From: Mangifera indica
Taxonomy: Eukaryota; Streptophyta; Magnoliopsida; Sapindales; Anacardiaceae
DNA: 64,000 bases
Reading direction: 5' to 3'
Assembly: GCF_011075055.1 (NCBI RefSeq)
Contig: NC_058156.1
Location: 2,232,001-2,296,000 of the forward strand
Part shown: positions 52,340 through 64,000 of the stretch, piece by piece
How positions within the stretch are numbered: position 1 is the first letter of the stretch
Layout of the letters: every line of letters starts with the position of its first letter
Program-made: the position numbers and the translations under genes
Notes under the pieces: model-generated
Database searches by the model: none
What the model saw: the letters and a program-made list of their open reading frames with translations, nothing else
Told to the model about the DNA's origin: nothing

Positions 52340-53160
52340 AAAGCATTTATTGAAAAGAATGAACGAACCCATTAAAGAAAAAGGCCTTAGTTTTGCTTTA
52401 TTAAAGCAGGTTCCTGCATTATTAAGAGCGCATGTTCCTGAACCCTAAAGGTTGTTGTACCTTACAAGATAGTTTGATTTACAAAGAAAGAGGTTTTATA
52501 TATAAGAGAGTATAATTTTAAGTTTTTTCTGATGATATATTAAAATTAAATTTTTAATTTATTTTATTCAATTATTATGAGATCAGTCACTAAATACGAG
52601 ATTTATTTTACTTGATATAATTGATTCGATTCTAATGTGACGGTTGAATTCGAAAGAGATTCCTTCTTACCAAAAAGAAAAAAAACAAAAAAGCAAGTTC
52701 CTCCGATATATTGTAGATCTTATATGTATTATTATTATTTTAGTTTGTATTTATTTATTTCTTGAAACCCAAAAATTGATAGTTTTAATTCCCATTGATA
52801 CGTTCAATGATGAAGGAAGGAATCATCGAGTGTACGAAGATGAGCTTATGATCTATAAATAACATATAATGATTAAACTCTCAATGTAGTTGATATAATG
52901 GGTATAGATCTTGTCACTAGACTTGAGGTTTTATATGGTTAGTGGGATTGGTTCAATCCTAAAAGAACAATTAAATTCCAGTAAAATTTTATTATTAATA
53001 AAACAGTTTGGTTTATAGATAGAATGAGCCAACCCATTAAAGAAAAATGCTTTGGTTTCACTTTAATAAAACAGGTTCCTACAATGTATCGAAAATCTTA
53101 TAGATTATCATTTCAATTGTATTTACTTATTTATGGAAACCCAAAAATTTATAGTTTACT
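52340..53160. repeat. Diverged direct duplication
   Basis: Sequence around 52355-52420 (ACCCATTAAAGAAAAAGGC, then TTAAAGCAGGTTCCTGCA) recurs at about 53033-53080 (ACCCATTAAAGAAAAATGC, then AAAACAGGTTCCTACA). The stretch at 52715-52790 (a run ending GAAACCCAAAAATTGATAG) recurs at about 53105-53155. The two parts are adjacent in the right copy but separated by about 280 bp in the left copy. An open frame of 72 codons at 52644-52862 has one hydrophobic segment, but I find no support for it as a gene. Confidence 0.5.
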
Positions 53161-53162
53161 CT

Positions 53163-53511
53163 AGATATGACAATGAGACATATTGAACCAACTTCGACAC
53201 AACCCACTGTGTCAACGAGCCTAGCAAGTTAAACCAACCAAATAACATGTCAAGGCTCAAGGCACAATCAATAACGCTCTGAGTTATGCCTATGTAGGCT
53301 AACTCATATAATTATATATATATGTATCCATTTTTTAATTATTTATTATTTTTTAATGAGTCATGTCGAGTCGACCCACACCCCCAAAGCTCCGACACCA
53401 CTCGCATGATCCCTGGGTCTGGTATGTGTCACAAGTTTGTTGGTTGCCTTAAAAATAGGGTGGTTTGGCCGAGAAGTGGGTCGACCTGACCCGCTACCAT
53501 GGCTAATTTAA
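53163..53511. mobile_element. Possible MITE remnant
   Basis: A GC-richer island begins TAGATATGACAATGAG and ends ACCCGCTACCATGGCTA, with GGGTCGACC-type words inside. The ends are weakly inverted (TAG.NATG / CATNNCTA). No target duplication was found. It resembles the islands at 18960-19250 and 20020-20330. Confidence 0.4.
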
Positions 53512-54860
53512 TCCAAAGCCTTTTCAATGTAATGTTTATTCAAATCAGTATCTCCTTTAACATATAACTGAATTTGCACATGAGATCGAGCGGAGTAGGC
53601 CCCCTTTCAACATAAACATTGATGGCTAATCCTCACAACCTCTTTGTTAAAGATGCATGGGAACCCACATTCATTTGGCAGCCGAAACATTCAGTAATAT
53701 GTATGACCCCCACTCCTTTCCCATTTGAACAGAAATAATATCATAATTAAAAGAATGTTTCTCCCTAAAATGCAATCCTTCATTCAGGTGGGAAAAAGGC
53801 AAAAGCCACTACTGTTTCACTTGTAATTTCTGCAATACTCTTGGCCTAAATACCAAAGTAAATTTAATTGACAGGTTTAAAGTCAATAAAAAACTAACTT
53901 ATGCAATGATTCCTTTGTAATGTTTTTTCGTTTAAATTTTACACGAAATGATAAGTCAAAATTTTGATATTAAAATATCGTTAAAATTTGAGTCATCACT
54001 TTCAAAACTGAATTAATTATATTAAAAAAGATAAATTTTTACTCTAATAATTGATCTTATAAATACTAAATTAGATAAATTAAAATTTTAATTTTAAAAA
54101 TATTATCATATAAAATTTGAATATATAAAATATTTTTTTTATCACTTAAAGTAGCTTACCGGGGAATTGACTTAGAGAGGTGTTGTCACTGTCTTCAAAG
54201 CTCATGCAAGCCCTCCTGTGGCGGAAGGCCCTTTCACCATAGAAATTATCCCATTTGCAGCCTATAAAATTGACATGACTGACAGCCTACTTTGCCTGTC
54301 TAAGTAAAGACCAAACAGCCATAACTGGCAACTCGTTCAGCTCTTTATATAAGTCCAAAGATAAGGTATCCTGTTATGACCCATACCACCAGTCATTGCA
54401 TTGAAACACCACATGCATCTATCCACATCTATTAGTGAGGACCATATTCAATATCACATTATCACATGAACAACAGAGAAGAGAAAAATATGCTTCCCTA
54501 CCACTAACATCCAACTTGATAGTGTTCAGTAGAACTGTATATCCATATGTATGTACTCAATTGAATGACACGCCACGATATATCATTTAGGTCAATAATT
54601 GAATACTTAAAATTGGATATATATAAGACCACTAAATATTTAAGATTATTAATGAAAAGAGAATATAAGTTATGCTAAACAAACAGACAAATTAGCAAGA
54701 ATTAAAGATAGTTCCGTCGTAAAAGCAACACCACGAGAACAAGAAATCATAGTCTTTCTCATGCTCTTTACAACAACAACATTAACAGTCACCTACATAC
54801 CTTATCAGCATAGCATCACCCTCTAATTATCCACCTTCCTTTCAACTTTTATTTCCCTTC
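53512..54860. other. 3' flank of the MYB gene
   Basis: About 1.3 kb of AT-rich DNA downstream of the MYB gene has no recognised gene or element. Confidence 0.5.
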
Positions 54861-56039
54861 TCAAGCAACACTGATCATGTTATTGCCATCCCCATGATTT
54901 AAGGTTGGCATCACCTGAAAAGCTGAATGCCTTGACGAGGAAGATTCCCTTTGCCCCCTCTGCAACGACAGCTTGAGGGGCAATGGCGATGGATCCATCA
55001 TTAGATTTAAATTCAAGTTAAGATCGGACACTGTTACGGCTCCGGGAGCCGGAACCATAGGATTTGGACAAACATGGTTTGTCCCAATTATGCTTGACTG
55101 ATTGAGTTTTCCTACTATCAGATTTTCCATTGGATTGTCGATGCTTGCTGGTAAAAAGAAAGGCACAGGAAGTATCATAGCAAAATTGTTTGTTTCAAGC
55201 CGCTGCACAGTGGCTGATGGATTGTTGTCTAGTTGCTCCACTTGCTCATCATCTACTGATATATCTACCACCTGAAGATTCAACCGAGAACATAATTTTC
55301 TTTTAAGATCCATAATTTGAACTAATTTAACGTATGATCCAGGAAAATATATATTTTCTCATTATTTGAATTGATTGATTTGAGTTAACATATAGAGATT
55401 CAACTTCATTTTATTATAGTTTCTCATTGTTTGAATTGATTAATTTGAGTAAATTGATTCAGATTTAAGAAATCAAAATGAAATCGTTACCGAATCTGTA
55501 GTGATATCGAAGAGGCTAGATCGGCGGCGTCGCCGGTTGAGATTGCTCCGGCGAAGAAAGTACTTCTGAGCATGACTAGCCACCTGTGTTGGAGTTCTAG
55601 TCTTAACGAAGTTTCTAGAGATTCCTCTCCAATCTCCTCTCCCTACTTTCTGTAACCCTAACAAGAACAGCTTATGCTCTTCCTCCGTCCACGGCACTCC
55701 TAATATTTTTCAATTAAATTAAAAAAAATTAACAACAAAATTGTAAATAATAAAAACTAATATTTAAACAAACAGAGATCTCAATGACTGAATCCAACCT
55801 CGCTTCCGCTCGCGACTCGCTCTAGAGTTTGGAACTGCGTCGTCGGCAGAGGCGTAACCAGCAGCCGCAACGTCATTCTTATTGTTGTTGTTATCGTTAC
55901 CGTTGTTTTCATGAGGCTGTACATACTGAGACAAGTTATTCATACTCACACTCTTCCTCATGGAGTCCACCACCACTCTCACGCCGAACAACATAATCTC
56001 GCCGCCGTCGGTTACGGTGGAGCCGCTGGTATCCGACAT
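54861..56039 (-). CDS. SHAQKYF-type single-repeat MYB transcription factor
   Basis: A MYB-related (1R-MYB) transcription factor, nuclear, of the SHAQKYF class that binds TATCC/I-box-like elements (family knowledge). Exons: 56039-55799, 55699-55491 and 55271-54861, GT-AG with matching phases, giving 286 residues. Residues ~15-38 hold [20 protein letters not shown], which includes the LFGV repressor-type motif. The MYB repeat follows at exon 2 ([19 protein letters not shown], then [11 protein letters not shown], then [16 protein letters not shown]). Near the C-terminus DLNLNLNL and LPLKLSL are EAR-like repression motifs. It should therefore act as a repressor. By recall it matches Arabidopsis At1g74840/At1g19000. 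It lies head-to-tail with PTAC2, on the same strand. Confidence 0.93.
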
Positions 56040-57303
56040 CGTACCACGAGAAAAATAAGCGATAAAACAGAAGAACCAAACGATTGAACGAAGACGCAAG
56101 TTGAAGAAAAGGAAATGACTGATATGGTATGGCCAGTGATGTGAAGAGCTGTAACCTATATTTATAGAAGGGAAGGATTGATATGGAATTGACAACTGGC
56201 ACCATGTGTGGCACAGATTGCTTCGTTTATTTGGTGTTGTTGTGTAATGTTCCTGTGTATTTCTCCTACTCCCATCCCATGAACATGAAAAATGTTAAAT
56301 TTTAGTAAGAAAAAAAATCTCATTTTAATCTGATAGCTTTACATTCTGTCAGCTAAAAATTGAAGCAGAATTATATACACATTATTAGGGTTTCTGCAAC
56401 TGGTCGAAAATGGGCAATGGCTTCTGATTCAGAAATTAAAAAACGTGAAAGCACATGAAGGGCAGCAAGCCAGCAACCATTTCTGAGGAAAATATTATCT
56501 TATCCTCTTTTTTTTCAATGTCAGATGGATTTAGTCAACCCAGCTTGTCCCATCAATTTGACTTAAAAAATTAACTCAATCATGTGAATCCCAATGAATC
56601 AAACTAACTCAACATGCGGTGCATTATCTTTTACAGAAAACTGGTTTATATGAAAAACTCACATGAAATGTTAAAAATGACTGCAAATATGTAATTTAAA
56701 AATGAATGTTGATGTAGTTGGCAAGATTATTGGCTTTCTGAGAAGATATTTGAAAGTTTTGATGATGAAAGAGATAGAGGAAGATGGGTCCATTTTTTTA
56801 TGTCGCCTCTCATGGTGGGGGCTTTGTGGGTGCCACCATTTTCATCTAAGATGCGTCACATTACTCATCTTCCTCATTCCTTGTCTGTCAAAGTGTAAAG
56901 ATAATGAATAAAAAAAGATGGGTTTCAGTTTCAGCGCACATTGTAAATGGAGATTAATGCATATGGAGCTTTTTCTTGAGAGCAAAAGTGATCATCAACA
57001 ACCATTTTTCTATTTTAACAGATACAGTACAAGGTTTTCTCCGTTAATAACTTTTCACCGCCTAATATCTGCTTTGTCTTTTTGGCATGTGAATGAATCC
57101 AGAATATCTTCAATAAGCACAAATCCTTCCATTGATTGAGCTTTTGAAAACCTTTTGGACTTCTGATGCATGGTAATCCACATGACATGTCGCCTCAGAT
57201 TACCAAAAGAAATGTCCAAATAATGAATAGGGTAAATTGGAAAATAACCATTGTCAGTATGTGATGTCAAAGTAAACCAACATTATTGTAGAGAAGGATT
57301 GGT
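56040..57303. other. Upstream region of the MYB gene
   Basis: This should contain the 5' UTR and promoter of the MYB gene. Small open frames at 56702-57139 have no recognisable features. No further element is called. Confidence 0.45.
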
Positions 57304-57817
57304 TAAGGATGGCAATGGAAAGGAGCGGGGAGAGGATCTTAATCTCCATCTCTATCCCCATTCTCATAGAAGATATTAATCTCTATTCTTGTTACAGAGA
57401 TGACAAATATCACGTAAAGAAAAATCTCTTTCTCATCCTTTTCCTCTCTGTTTTTCATCTTTACAAAGAAAAGTCTCTTTTTCATATCCTTTAAACACAA
57501 TACAAATATATTAAATAACAAAATTAATTAAAATTAAAATCAACTCATTATTTCAAATGTCACAAATATCATATATTAACTATCTTAATATACACAACAA
57601 AAATATCAATAAATTTGAAAAACATAAATAAAACTATAAGGGTATATTAGTATTTTAAGTAAAAATATTAATATAAAGGGGTGAGGCAGAGAGAAGATAC
57701 ATGTATCCCCGTCTCCAATTACGGGGATATTTTTCATCTCCGTCTCTATTTCTATTAGAGAATTCTCTCTCTGTTTGGGTCAAATACTCTAAATTCAGAC
57801 CGAAATTATCATTTCTA
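57304..57817. mobile_element. C/G-rich hAT-like MITE, copy B
   Basis: The element starts TAAGGATGGCAATGG and ends CCGAAATTATCATTTCTA. Its right end is the mirror of the left end of copy A (TAAATGACAATTTCGGTCTG), so the two are inverted relative to each other. Flanking 8-bp sequences GGATTGGT (57296-57303) and TGATTAGT (57818-57825) agree at six of eight positions, consistent with an old hAT duplication. It is non-coding. Confidence 0.65.
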
Positions 57818-59374
57818 TGATTAGTGCATGAGTTCAACTAACTAGTTTATGCAGATGAAATCTGAAATTATCAAATAAATAAAACTTTAGTCTTGAAATA
57901 TCATCAAGAAGGGATTGCTCTCATATTTGGAATCCCCCTCTTTTTTCAGTCAAACTACCCTGCGTGTGTTGTTGGATAAGAAAACAATCACTAAAATCTG
58001 GAAAGTGAGTAAACCCATCACGCCTTTAACATATTTGTTCAAAAATCTTCGGTAAATATGTTACAATCTTATCGCTGTTATCTAAAAGGCATGGTTTCCA
58101 TTTTAGTGCAATATGACTTCTTTATTGGTGGTCCATGGCTCAAATAATCGAAGGTCTTCTCCCATTTTGGTTGACAAGAAATATTTGATTTTGATTTTGT
58201 TTGAGTGCACAGGCCCACATGAAGGAATTTAATTTGCTCTTTCTTTATGTCATGCGTTTACAATTCTAAAGCTTAAAGATATCACTGTCAGGAGGATTAC
58301 ATTGACATCAGGTGACTACAATTTTTTTAAAACCTGATTGGTGGTGAAATCAGTTATCTCCTTAGTTCATAGTTCTTGATTCAATTAAACAATCAATCAA
58401 TTTAACTTATTATTAAATTATTATATATTTTTTAAAATAGTATCAAATATTTTTTATTTTTTTAAATATAAAACATACGAAATATATAAAATATAATTTT
58501 AAATATCTATTATGTAAACTTAATTTTATTAGTTTTAAATAATATTTTGGTCAAATAAATTTATCAAATTTAATCAAATTTTAAATAAATTAATATTTAT
58601 AAATAGGTCACACTAAATTTTAAACTGATTAATCATTTAACCGGTTAAACCATTTAAAAATATCCCTTTTTCGGCTAAAATTTGTTACCTTTAACCAGGA
58701 AATCTGTGTAGTGGAGCAATTAGAATACATCAATCACATCATCGATGACATACATGTAAAACAGGTATTCTGTTTCTAGCATATCAAATGAGTTCAATTA
58801 GGAACCTCCATTGACACTTCTTCCAATCTTTGATAAACTGAATTTAATACGGTACTATACATAGTAATATCAAAGATATTTGTAATATATATCAAGATGA
58901 TGATATGATAGTTAAAAATTTTTATTATTATTTTAAAAAGACATATCTTATAATATGGTATAATACAAGACACATGTTAAAAGACAAATAAATATATAGT
59001 ACGATATACGATTCGACTATTATGTAATAACCTATGACGTGAAAAATATCATGTAAATTTAGATTTAAATGAGGATAACTTACAGCTACAAACCACCCTT
59101 TCTTCATCCAAGCTCCCTGCCACTGTATCAAGGAATCAGAAATTGCTTCAAATTTAACCAGCAAGAAATTGCTTTAAATCCTACTTAGTTGCCTCTGGCT
59201 ATTGCATCTGCTGATATCATACCTGTCAAGACCTTTTTTTTTTTATTCCTCCATGCAAATATCAAAAGGTAACATCATACTAGCCCTCAACTCTTCACTT
59301 TCTTTCGACTGCAGGTAGAAGACAGAGATCTTCCGAGCATTGAAAACTGACAAATAGATTTTGTATACATCTAT
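57818..59374. other. Spacer between MITE and PTAC2
   Basis: AT-rich DNA with no recognised gene. It should include the PTAC2 3' UTR near 59100-59374. Confidence 0.45.
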
Positions 59375-62300
59375 TTATACTTGGCTTGCCATGAGCCCTG
59401 CTCTTGTACTTCTTGTTTCAGAAGCAGAAGTATCAGGTTGATCATTCTTCGCATCTGTTGCATATGTTTGTGTTTCTGGTGAAGAAAAGGGTGAGTTACT
59501 TAAAGTAATTATGTTCTTCTTAGACCCATCAGAAGACAATTCTATGCCTGTCAGAATTCGCTTTAGTTTAGACCGCTGGCAGATAATTCTTCCTTTATTC
59601 CATCCTGGGAAATTAAATAAAGGTGATACATCCTGCAGGAATGCGTAAGCAGCCTTCGCTATGGGATACTCTTGTGTGATTGAGTTTCTCTCCATGTGCC
59701 CCCTTCTGATCAACAGAAGGTATACCATCATTAGAGAAAACATAAAAATCATACAATCATGTCAAGTCTTATGAATTGCCAGCAAATTGCAACAGATAGA
59801 ATGGTCAGCATCCCTTTGAAGGACAAACTTGGCTTGGAACTATAGACTAAGCCCCTCCATGTATCCTATACACTAATGTTAGCATTTGCATCCCAGCTCA
59901 GTCATCTTCCAACTACATGGGTCCACACCACACATGCAGTTCAGAATTAGGCATACAGAATTTCCACTGAGCTTAATCCCAGTTAGTCACCTTTCTGCCT
60001 AAACAGGAACAATATAGGTCCACATATAGAGCTGCAAATTTGAGTTGCCAGCCTATTTCCCAACTGCCCAATTTGACCTAAAATTTCTAGGGCCAACTTT
60101 ACTAATCATAATTCCCAAAATGTCAAGGTTTTGATTAATGGACAGATTTAGCCATAAAATCATTTAACATAACCTAATTGCCTAAATGAAAATAACAAAA
60201 ACAAAAATAGCCTGAATGAGCTAGATTACCAAGTCTAGAACCACCTAGCATGCTAGAGAATGCTTTATTTAGACTGTTAAACTGTACAGTTTCATGCCAG
60301 ACTGTTGAGTCTAGTATTGTCTAGCGTTATAAATTAGGAATATATCGTTTGTTATTTTATCAAGGGTATAATGATAATTCATGGGATTTTATGACTAGCT
60401 TTGTCTATTAAAGAAAACCTGTTGGGAAAGGGTATTGATTGTCCATTGAGTTGGCTATATAATGTCCAAACCCATTGACTTAAGGTGGATAAGGTTCAAT
60501 AATTGGCCTTTTGAGCTGGATTGGGTTTTATCGTAGCAGGGTCCATGGTCTGCCCCAGTACATGTTATGTAATATGTCAGAAACACCCTTAGGTCCAACC
60601 TCGGTTAATTTGTTGCACTCATATAATTAGCTGTTATGCTACATGAAATGGCAAAGGTATCTGCTAAGATTAAAATACTTGTACTCAATCCGAAAATGGT
60701 TTTTATTATAAATAGTATCTCTAAATTTCAAAAGAGAGGGGAAAAGAAATATTTTTAGAATTTTATAATTTAGACAACAAATCTTGACTGATTCATGAAG
60801 GTTTCTAATGTCTCAAATAGCCAAAAAATAAAAAGTCTCAAATCCTTGAATTGTCCAAAATGGAAGGTTTCAAAATTTTTGAATGGTTAGCTTTGTCTTG
60901 TAATTTTTTTATTAATAAAATAGTTTTATTTATTATACATTTTGTATGTTTCTCCTCTGTTTTTGTTGAATAAGAGTTAGTCCTTAACAAATTGTATCAA
61001 AACATTCAATCGAACGAGAGAGACAGATCGGCAACAAAAATGGTGAAGGGTGACCGGACTTGACACCAGAAAGGTGGCTAGAAAAAAAGGCAAACAGAAG
61101 AAGAAGAAAAGAAAGCAACAGAATATGAACAAGATCGATGATGCAGCGGTCGATTTGTGAAAAAAGTCTGACCGGCTAGGGAAGAAAATTTGCAACGTGA
61201 AAGGAAAAAAAAGACGAAAGAAGAAAGAGAAGAAACAAGACGACGACAAAAGCGTGAAGAAAAACAAATTTACAGAACACGTAGAGAAGACGGGAAGAGA
61301 GTGAAAAAAAATTTAAAAAGGAGAAAGTTGTGTGAGATAGCTGTAAATGCATGAAAAGTTGAAAAAAGAAAGAAAGAGAAAGTTGCGTGAAAGGTTAAAA
61401 AAAAATAAATAGAAATAAGACAAAGAAGTTGTATGAGACAGTTGAAAAGAAAAGATATGTGGGACTGTTTGGGAAAAAGTGGAGAAGTGGAAAGGAAGTG
61501 GACAGAAAAAAGGGTGAGTAGATATATAAAAAAAAAAGTAAAAAAATAAAATAAAAAATCTGAAAAATTAAAAAAAGGGAAAAATTAGAAAAAAATTCAA
61601 TATATATATAAGAAAAAAAACCCATAATGAAGACAAGATGATTTTAAAGAGACGGAAAATGTTATAATAGCATTTACCCTTAATCTAATAGTAATTTTTA
61701 TTATAAATAATGTTTTTAAGTTAAAAAAAAGAGGAGAGAAAAAATATTTCTAAGGTTTTATAATTTAGACAGCCAATTTCAACAGATTTAGAAAGATTTA
61801 TGATGCTTTGAATAGTCAAAAAATAGGAGGTTTAAGAGTTTTTAAATTGTCCAGAACGAAAGACTTCGAACTTTTTAAATTATTTGATTTATCTTTCTAA
61901 CCTTTTAATTAATAAAATAATTTTATTTTACTGTATTCTTTATGTTTTTATCCTCTATTTTTATTGGTCAAGAGCTGATTCTTAAAAGTGTCCAAGACTA
62001 TTCATCCAGGAGTGAAGAAGAACAATGAGAATAGAGCAGGAATTAGGACAACTGATGTGAAGAACAACGAGAATAGGGCAGGAATTAGGACAACTGATGT
62101 GGTAAGAAGTTAACGACGACAAAAGAGGCTGAAAAGACCATGGGTTGCGACGTCATATTCAGAGATTACATGGCCCAAACATAACTAGCCAACAAAGAAA
62201 AGGTTAGACTCTCAACCATTGCCTGCAGAGTTGGGCTGAGCAAACATGACTCAGACAAGCCAATATAGTATTGTCTTCCTCTAAGAGGATAAAACAAAAA

Positions 62301-64000
62301 TCATGATAGCTTCAGGGAAAAAAATTACTTACACTACAACAACAGTTGCAAGTTGAGGAAGATCCTCGCCGCTCATGAACATCTCATACATATTGTTGAG
62401 CCAAACTGATATTGCTGTATATGCACTGCCTTCCCACATTCTGTGAAACAATCAACTTAAAGATTAAAAGGAAATTACTATAAAAATATAAGAATTACTT
62501 GAGAAAGTAATTTTCATGGTACCTATGAACATCCACAGACCAAACAAGTCTGTTATTACGAAAAAGTTCAGGGAAAAGCCCCCGCTTTGTCGCTTCATGA
62601 AGCACTCTTGCCGCCCGTTCTCTCTGGCCAAGCCACCAAAGTGCTTCCAAAAGTGCATTGTAGAACCTCATTCCCAAACCACAACCTTCAGAGTTAAGTT
62701 TGTCAAAGACATACTCTACCATCTGCCAGTTAGACTCATCATCGTATTCTCCCTTGATCATCTGCCCAGTTACTTGGTGGATATTTGAAACTCTATTTGT
62801 GTACATCTCATCAAGCAATTCATAGGCATCATTCCACCTGAATTAAGGTTTTAAAGGAATCAGATATATTGCCAAAAAGGAAGTAGGCTGACACTGCTTC
62901 TGTGACATTTATAGATAACATGAATTAATTATTATGTCACAAGTTAATAAAAACTAAAAGCGCTGCTACTTCACTGGCATTTACAAATTAATTACAGTTG
63001 GGCAAGTTTAAAGATGTTATATGAAATCCATAATTTTGTTAGCTAAATAACCCTTATATCTCCGTTTATCATTTTATGTTTTCCAAGTTTTAAGCATCAC
63101 ACGGATATACAATATACATAGTCCATTGCTTTCCATAACTCAAATTCAGTGCACTTCAAGGCAATTTTTCAAGATATAAGGACTTCTGGTAACACTAACT
63201 GCCAGAACTTTTAAAAAGATAGCTTATCTAAAACACCAAGGAGTTGAAGAAATTAAGGACCAACTGATAATGAATAACGCATGGAGAAGACAGGAATAAG
63301 CAGTTAACAGAAAGTTGAAATTTCACATCCTGAGGCCTAAGAAACTTCAAGTAAATGTTTGGTATCTTCTGTGCAGAAACACCACTAAATTTACAGAGCA
63401 TACAATGTTTCAAAAGGAAAAAAAAGACATACCACAGCATGTACTCTTAAAAGTTAACTTTTATGAAAGCAAAGCACCAAGCAAGAGCATTGTTTTCACA
63501 TGCAACCTCTCAAATATTGCACTTCCAAATACTATTCCATTACAAGCTCAAAATGAATAAGCTGACAGCTTCTCAATCCTATATGAGAAAGCAAGAACCA
63601 CACCTTGCCAAGTGTACATTTCAACCGCCAAACATACCCTTTTTGTATTAAGTTTGAAAACAAAGTATATAAATTAAATGTCACAAATGACATAAATAAA
63701 AAAATTTATCACACTAAAAGAATGTTCATAGTTACCATTCACAAAAACTTGTCCCTAGATTTTAACTACTTAATATCTAATAGAACAATGTGTTACTATT
63801 GTCATCTGTGATGAATCAGAATAGCTTATGTCTAAAAATTTAATCTGCTATATAATAGGATTCCTAGTGTTCAAGTTCTTCACACATTCAAGATTTTGAA
63901 AGAGATATGCAATTATTGAGAAACCCACCGTTCATGATTGAATACACAGAGAGAAAACTGACCTGTTACTCTTTGCATAAACAGCCAGCATCATACTGTA
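59375..64000 (-). CDS. PTAC2: PTAC2, PPR-SMR plastid transcription protein (3' part)
   Basis: Plastid transcriptionally active chromosome protein 2, a PPR-SMR protein made in the nucleus and imported into plastids, where it is part of the complex around plastid-encoded RNA polymerase (family knowledge). Only the C-terminal end is present; the gene runs off the right edge. Exons on the minus strand: 64000-63963 (partial, SMMLAVYAKSN), 62837-62523, 62440-62333 and 59705-59375, all GT-AG with matching phases. Recognised stretches are WNDAYELLDEM (PPR-like), VEYVFDKLNSEGCGLGMRF, FYNALLEALWWLGQRERAA, then the SMR domain (SVDVHRMWEGSAYTAISVWL, LPQLATVVVVRGHMER) and a Ser/Thr-rich tail ending MASQV. 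It is intact in the part seen. Its last intron (59706-62332) is enlarged by an LTR-like element. Confidence 0.94.
60632..61987 (+). mobile_element. Short non-autonomous LTR element in PTAC2 intron
   Basis: Two diverged direct repeats, about 60632-60990 and 61660-61987, share TTTTTATTATAAATA, TTTTATAATTTAGACA, TTAATAAAAT and a CTTAACA/CTTAAAA end. The first starts TGTTAT and ends TTAACA; directly after it ATTGTATCAAAAC resembles a Met-tRNA primer site. Before the second is AAAGAGACGGAAAA, a polypurine-like tract. The ~670-bp interior is A/G-rich and codes for nothing, so this fits a TRIM/LARD-like element. It is old, and target duplication is not evident. It lies in antisense orientation to PTAC2. 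Confidence 0.6.
62017..62100. repeat. 42-bp tandem duplication
   Basis: Copies at 62017-62058 and 62059-62100 (GAAGAACAATGAGAATAGAG and onward) differ at two positions. They lie just past the LTR-like element, inside the last PTAC2 intron. Confidence 0.9.

Noticed and set aside
52644..52862. Small frame with one hydrophobic segment, considered as plastid-derived DNA
   Set aside because: No similarity to a plastid gene that I can name, and it sits in a diverged duplicated AT-rich region.
56702..57139. Open frames upstream of the MYB gene
   Set aside because: Short, no domain, no splice or promoter logic.
61395..61625. Phe-rich minus-strand open frame
   Set aside because: Product of the purine-rich low-complexity interior of the LTR-like element.

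Overview
This is a nuclear genome window from a eudicot plant. The genes have many GT-AG introns, intergenic DNA is AT-rich and full of decayed LTR retrotransposons and MITEs, and every recognisable protein is a plant nuclear gene (NAC, myosin-binding DUF593, MOS14, plant S6 kinase, SHAQKYF MYB, PTAC2). I do not name the species. No prokaryotic, organellar or viral gene block is visible.

Layout, left to right. Positions 1-4.1 kb hold a hAT-type MITE, a 190-bp tandem duplication, purine-rich simple sequence and LTR-like debris. A three-exon NAC gene (4144-6098, +) is followed by a broken tandem copy (7187-9080, +) whose last exon has grown a 39-bp minisatellite. A two-exon gene for a membrane-anchored myosin-binding protein (10178-11763, -) comes next. 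From 12 to 22 kb lie repeats only: a copia remnant abutting a gypsy integrase fragment, then long inverted-repeat (foldback) elements.

The largest gene is a 27-exon MOS14/transportin-SR nuclear import receptor (22527-35682, +), which I could reconstruct fully as 960 codons with every splice phase consistent. After a foldback element with a Tourist-like MITE nested in it comes a six-exon S6 kinase gene (39253-41277, +). It carries an apparent 2-bp AT insertion in exon 1 that breaks the kinase domain, and a short near-copy of the same exon segment lies about 1.1 kb upstream. A C/G-rich MITE and a complete but dead 6.1-kb Ty3/gypsy chromovirus (42606-48725, -) follow. Next are a small uncharacterised single-exon gene (49691-50089, +), a second hAT MITE, a three-exon SHAQKYF MYB repressor-type gene (54861-56039, -) and the 3' part of the plastid transcription gene PTAC2 (59375 to beyond the right edge, -), with an LTR-like element in its last intron.

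The genes are independent transcription units, not an operon. From memory, the DUF593 (MYOB5/6), MYB and PTAC2 genes match the order of three neighbouring Arabidopsis chromosome 1 loci. Here that block is split by the MOS14-S6K segment and by transposons. I found no evidence for a new defence or mobile system; the most noteworthy items are the S6 kinase frameshift and its upstream fragment, the foldback family, the two precisely delimited hAT MITEs and the decay pattern of the chromovirus.
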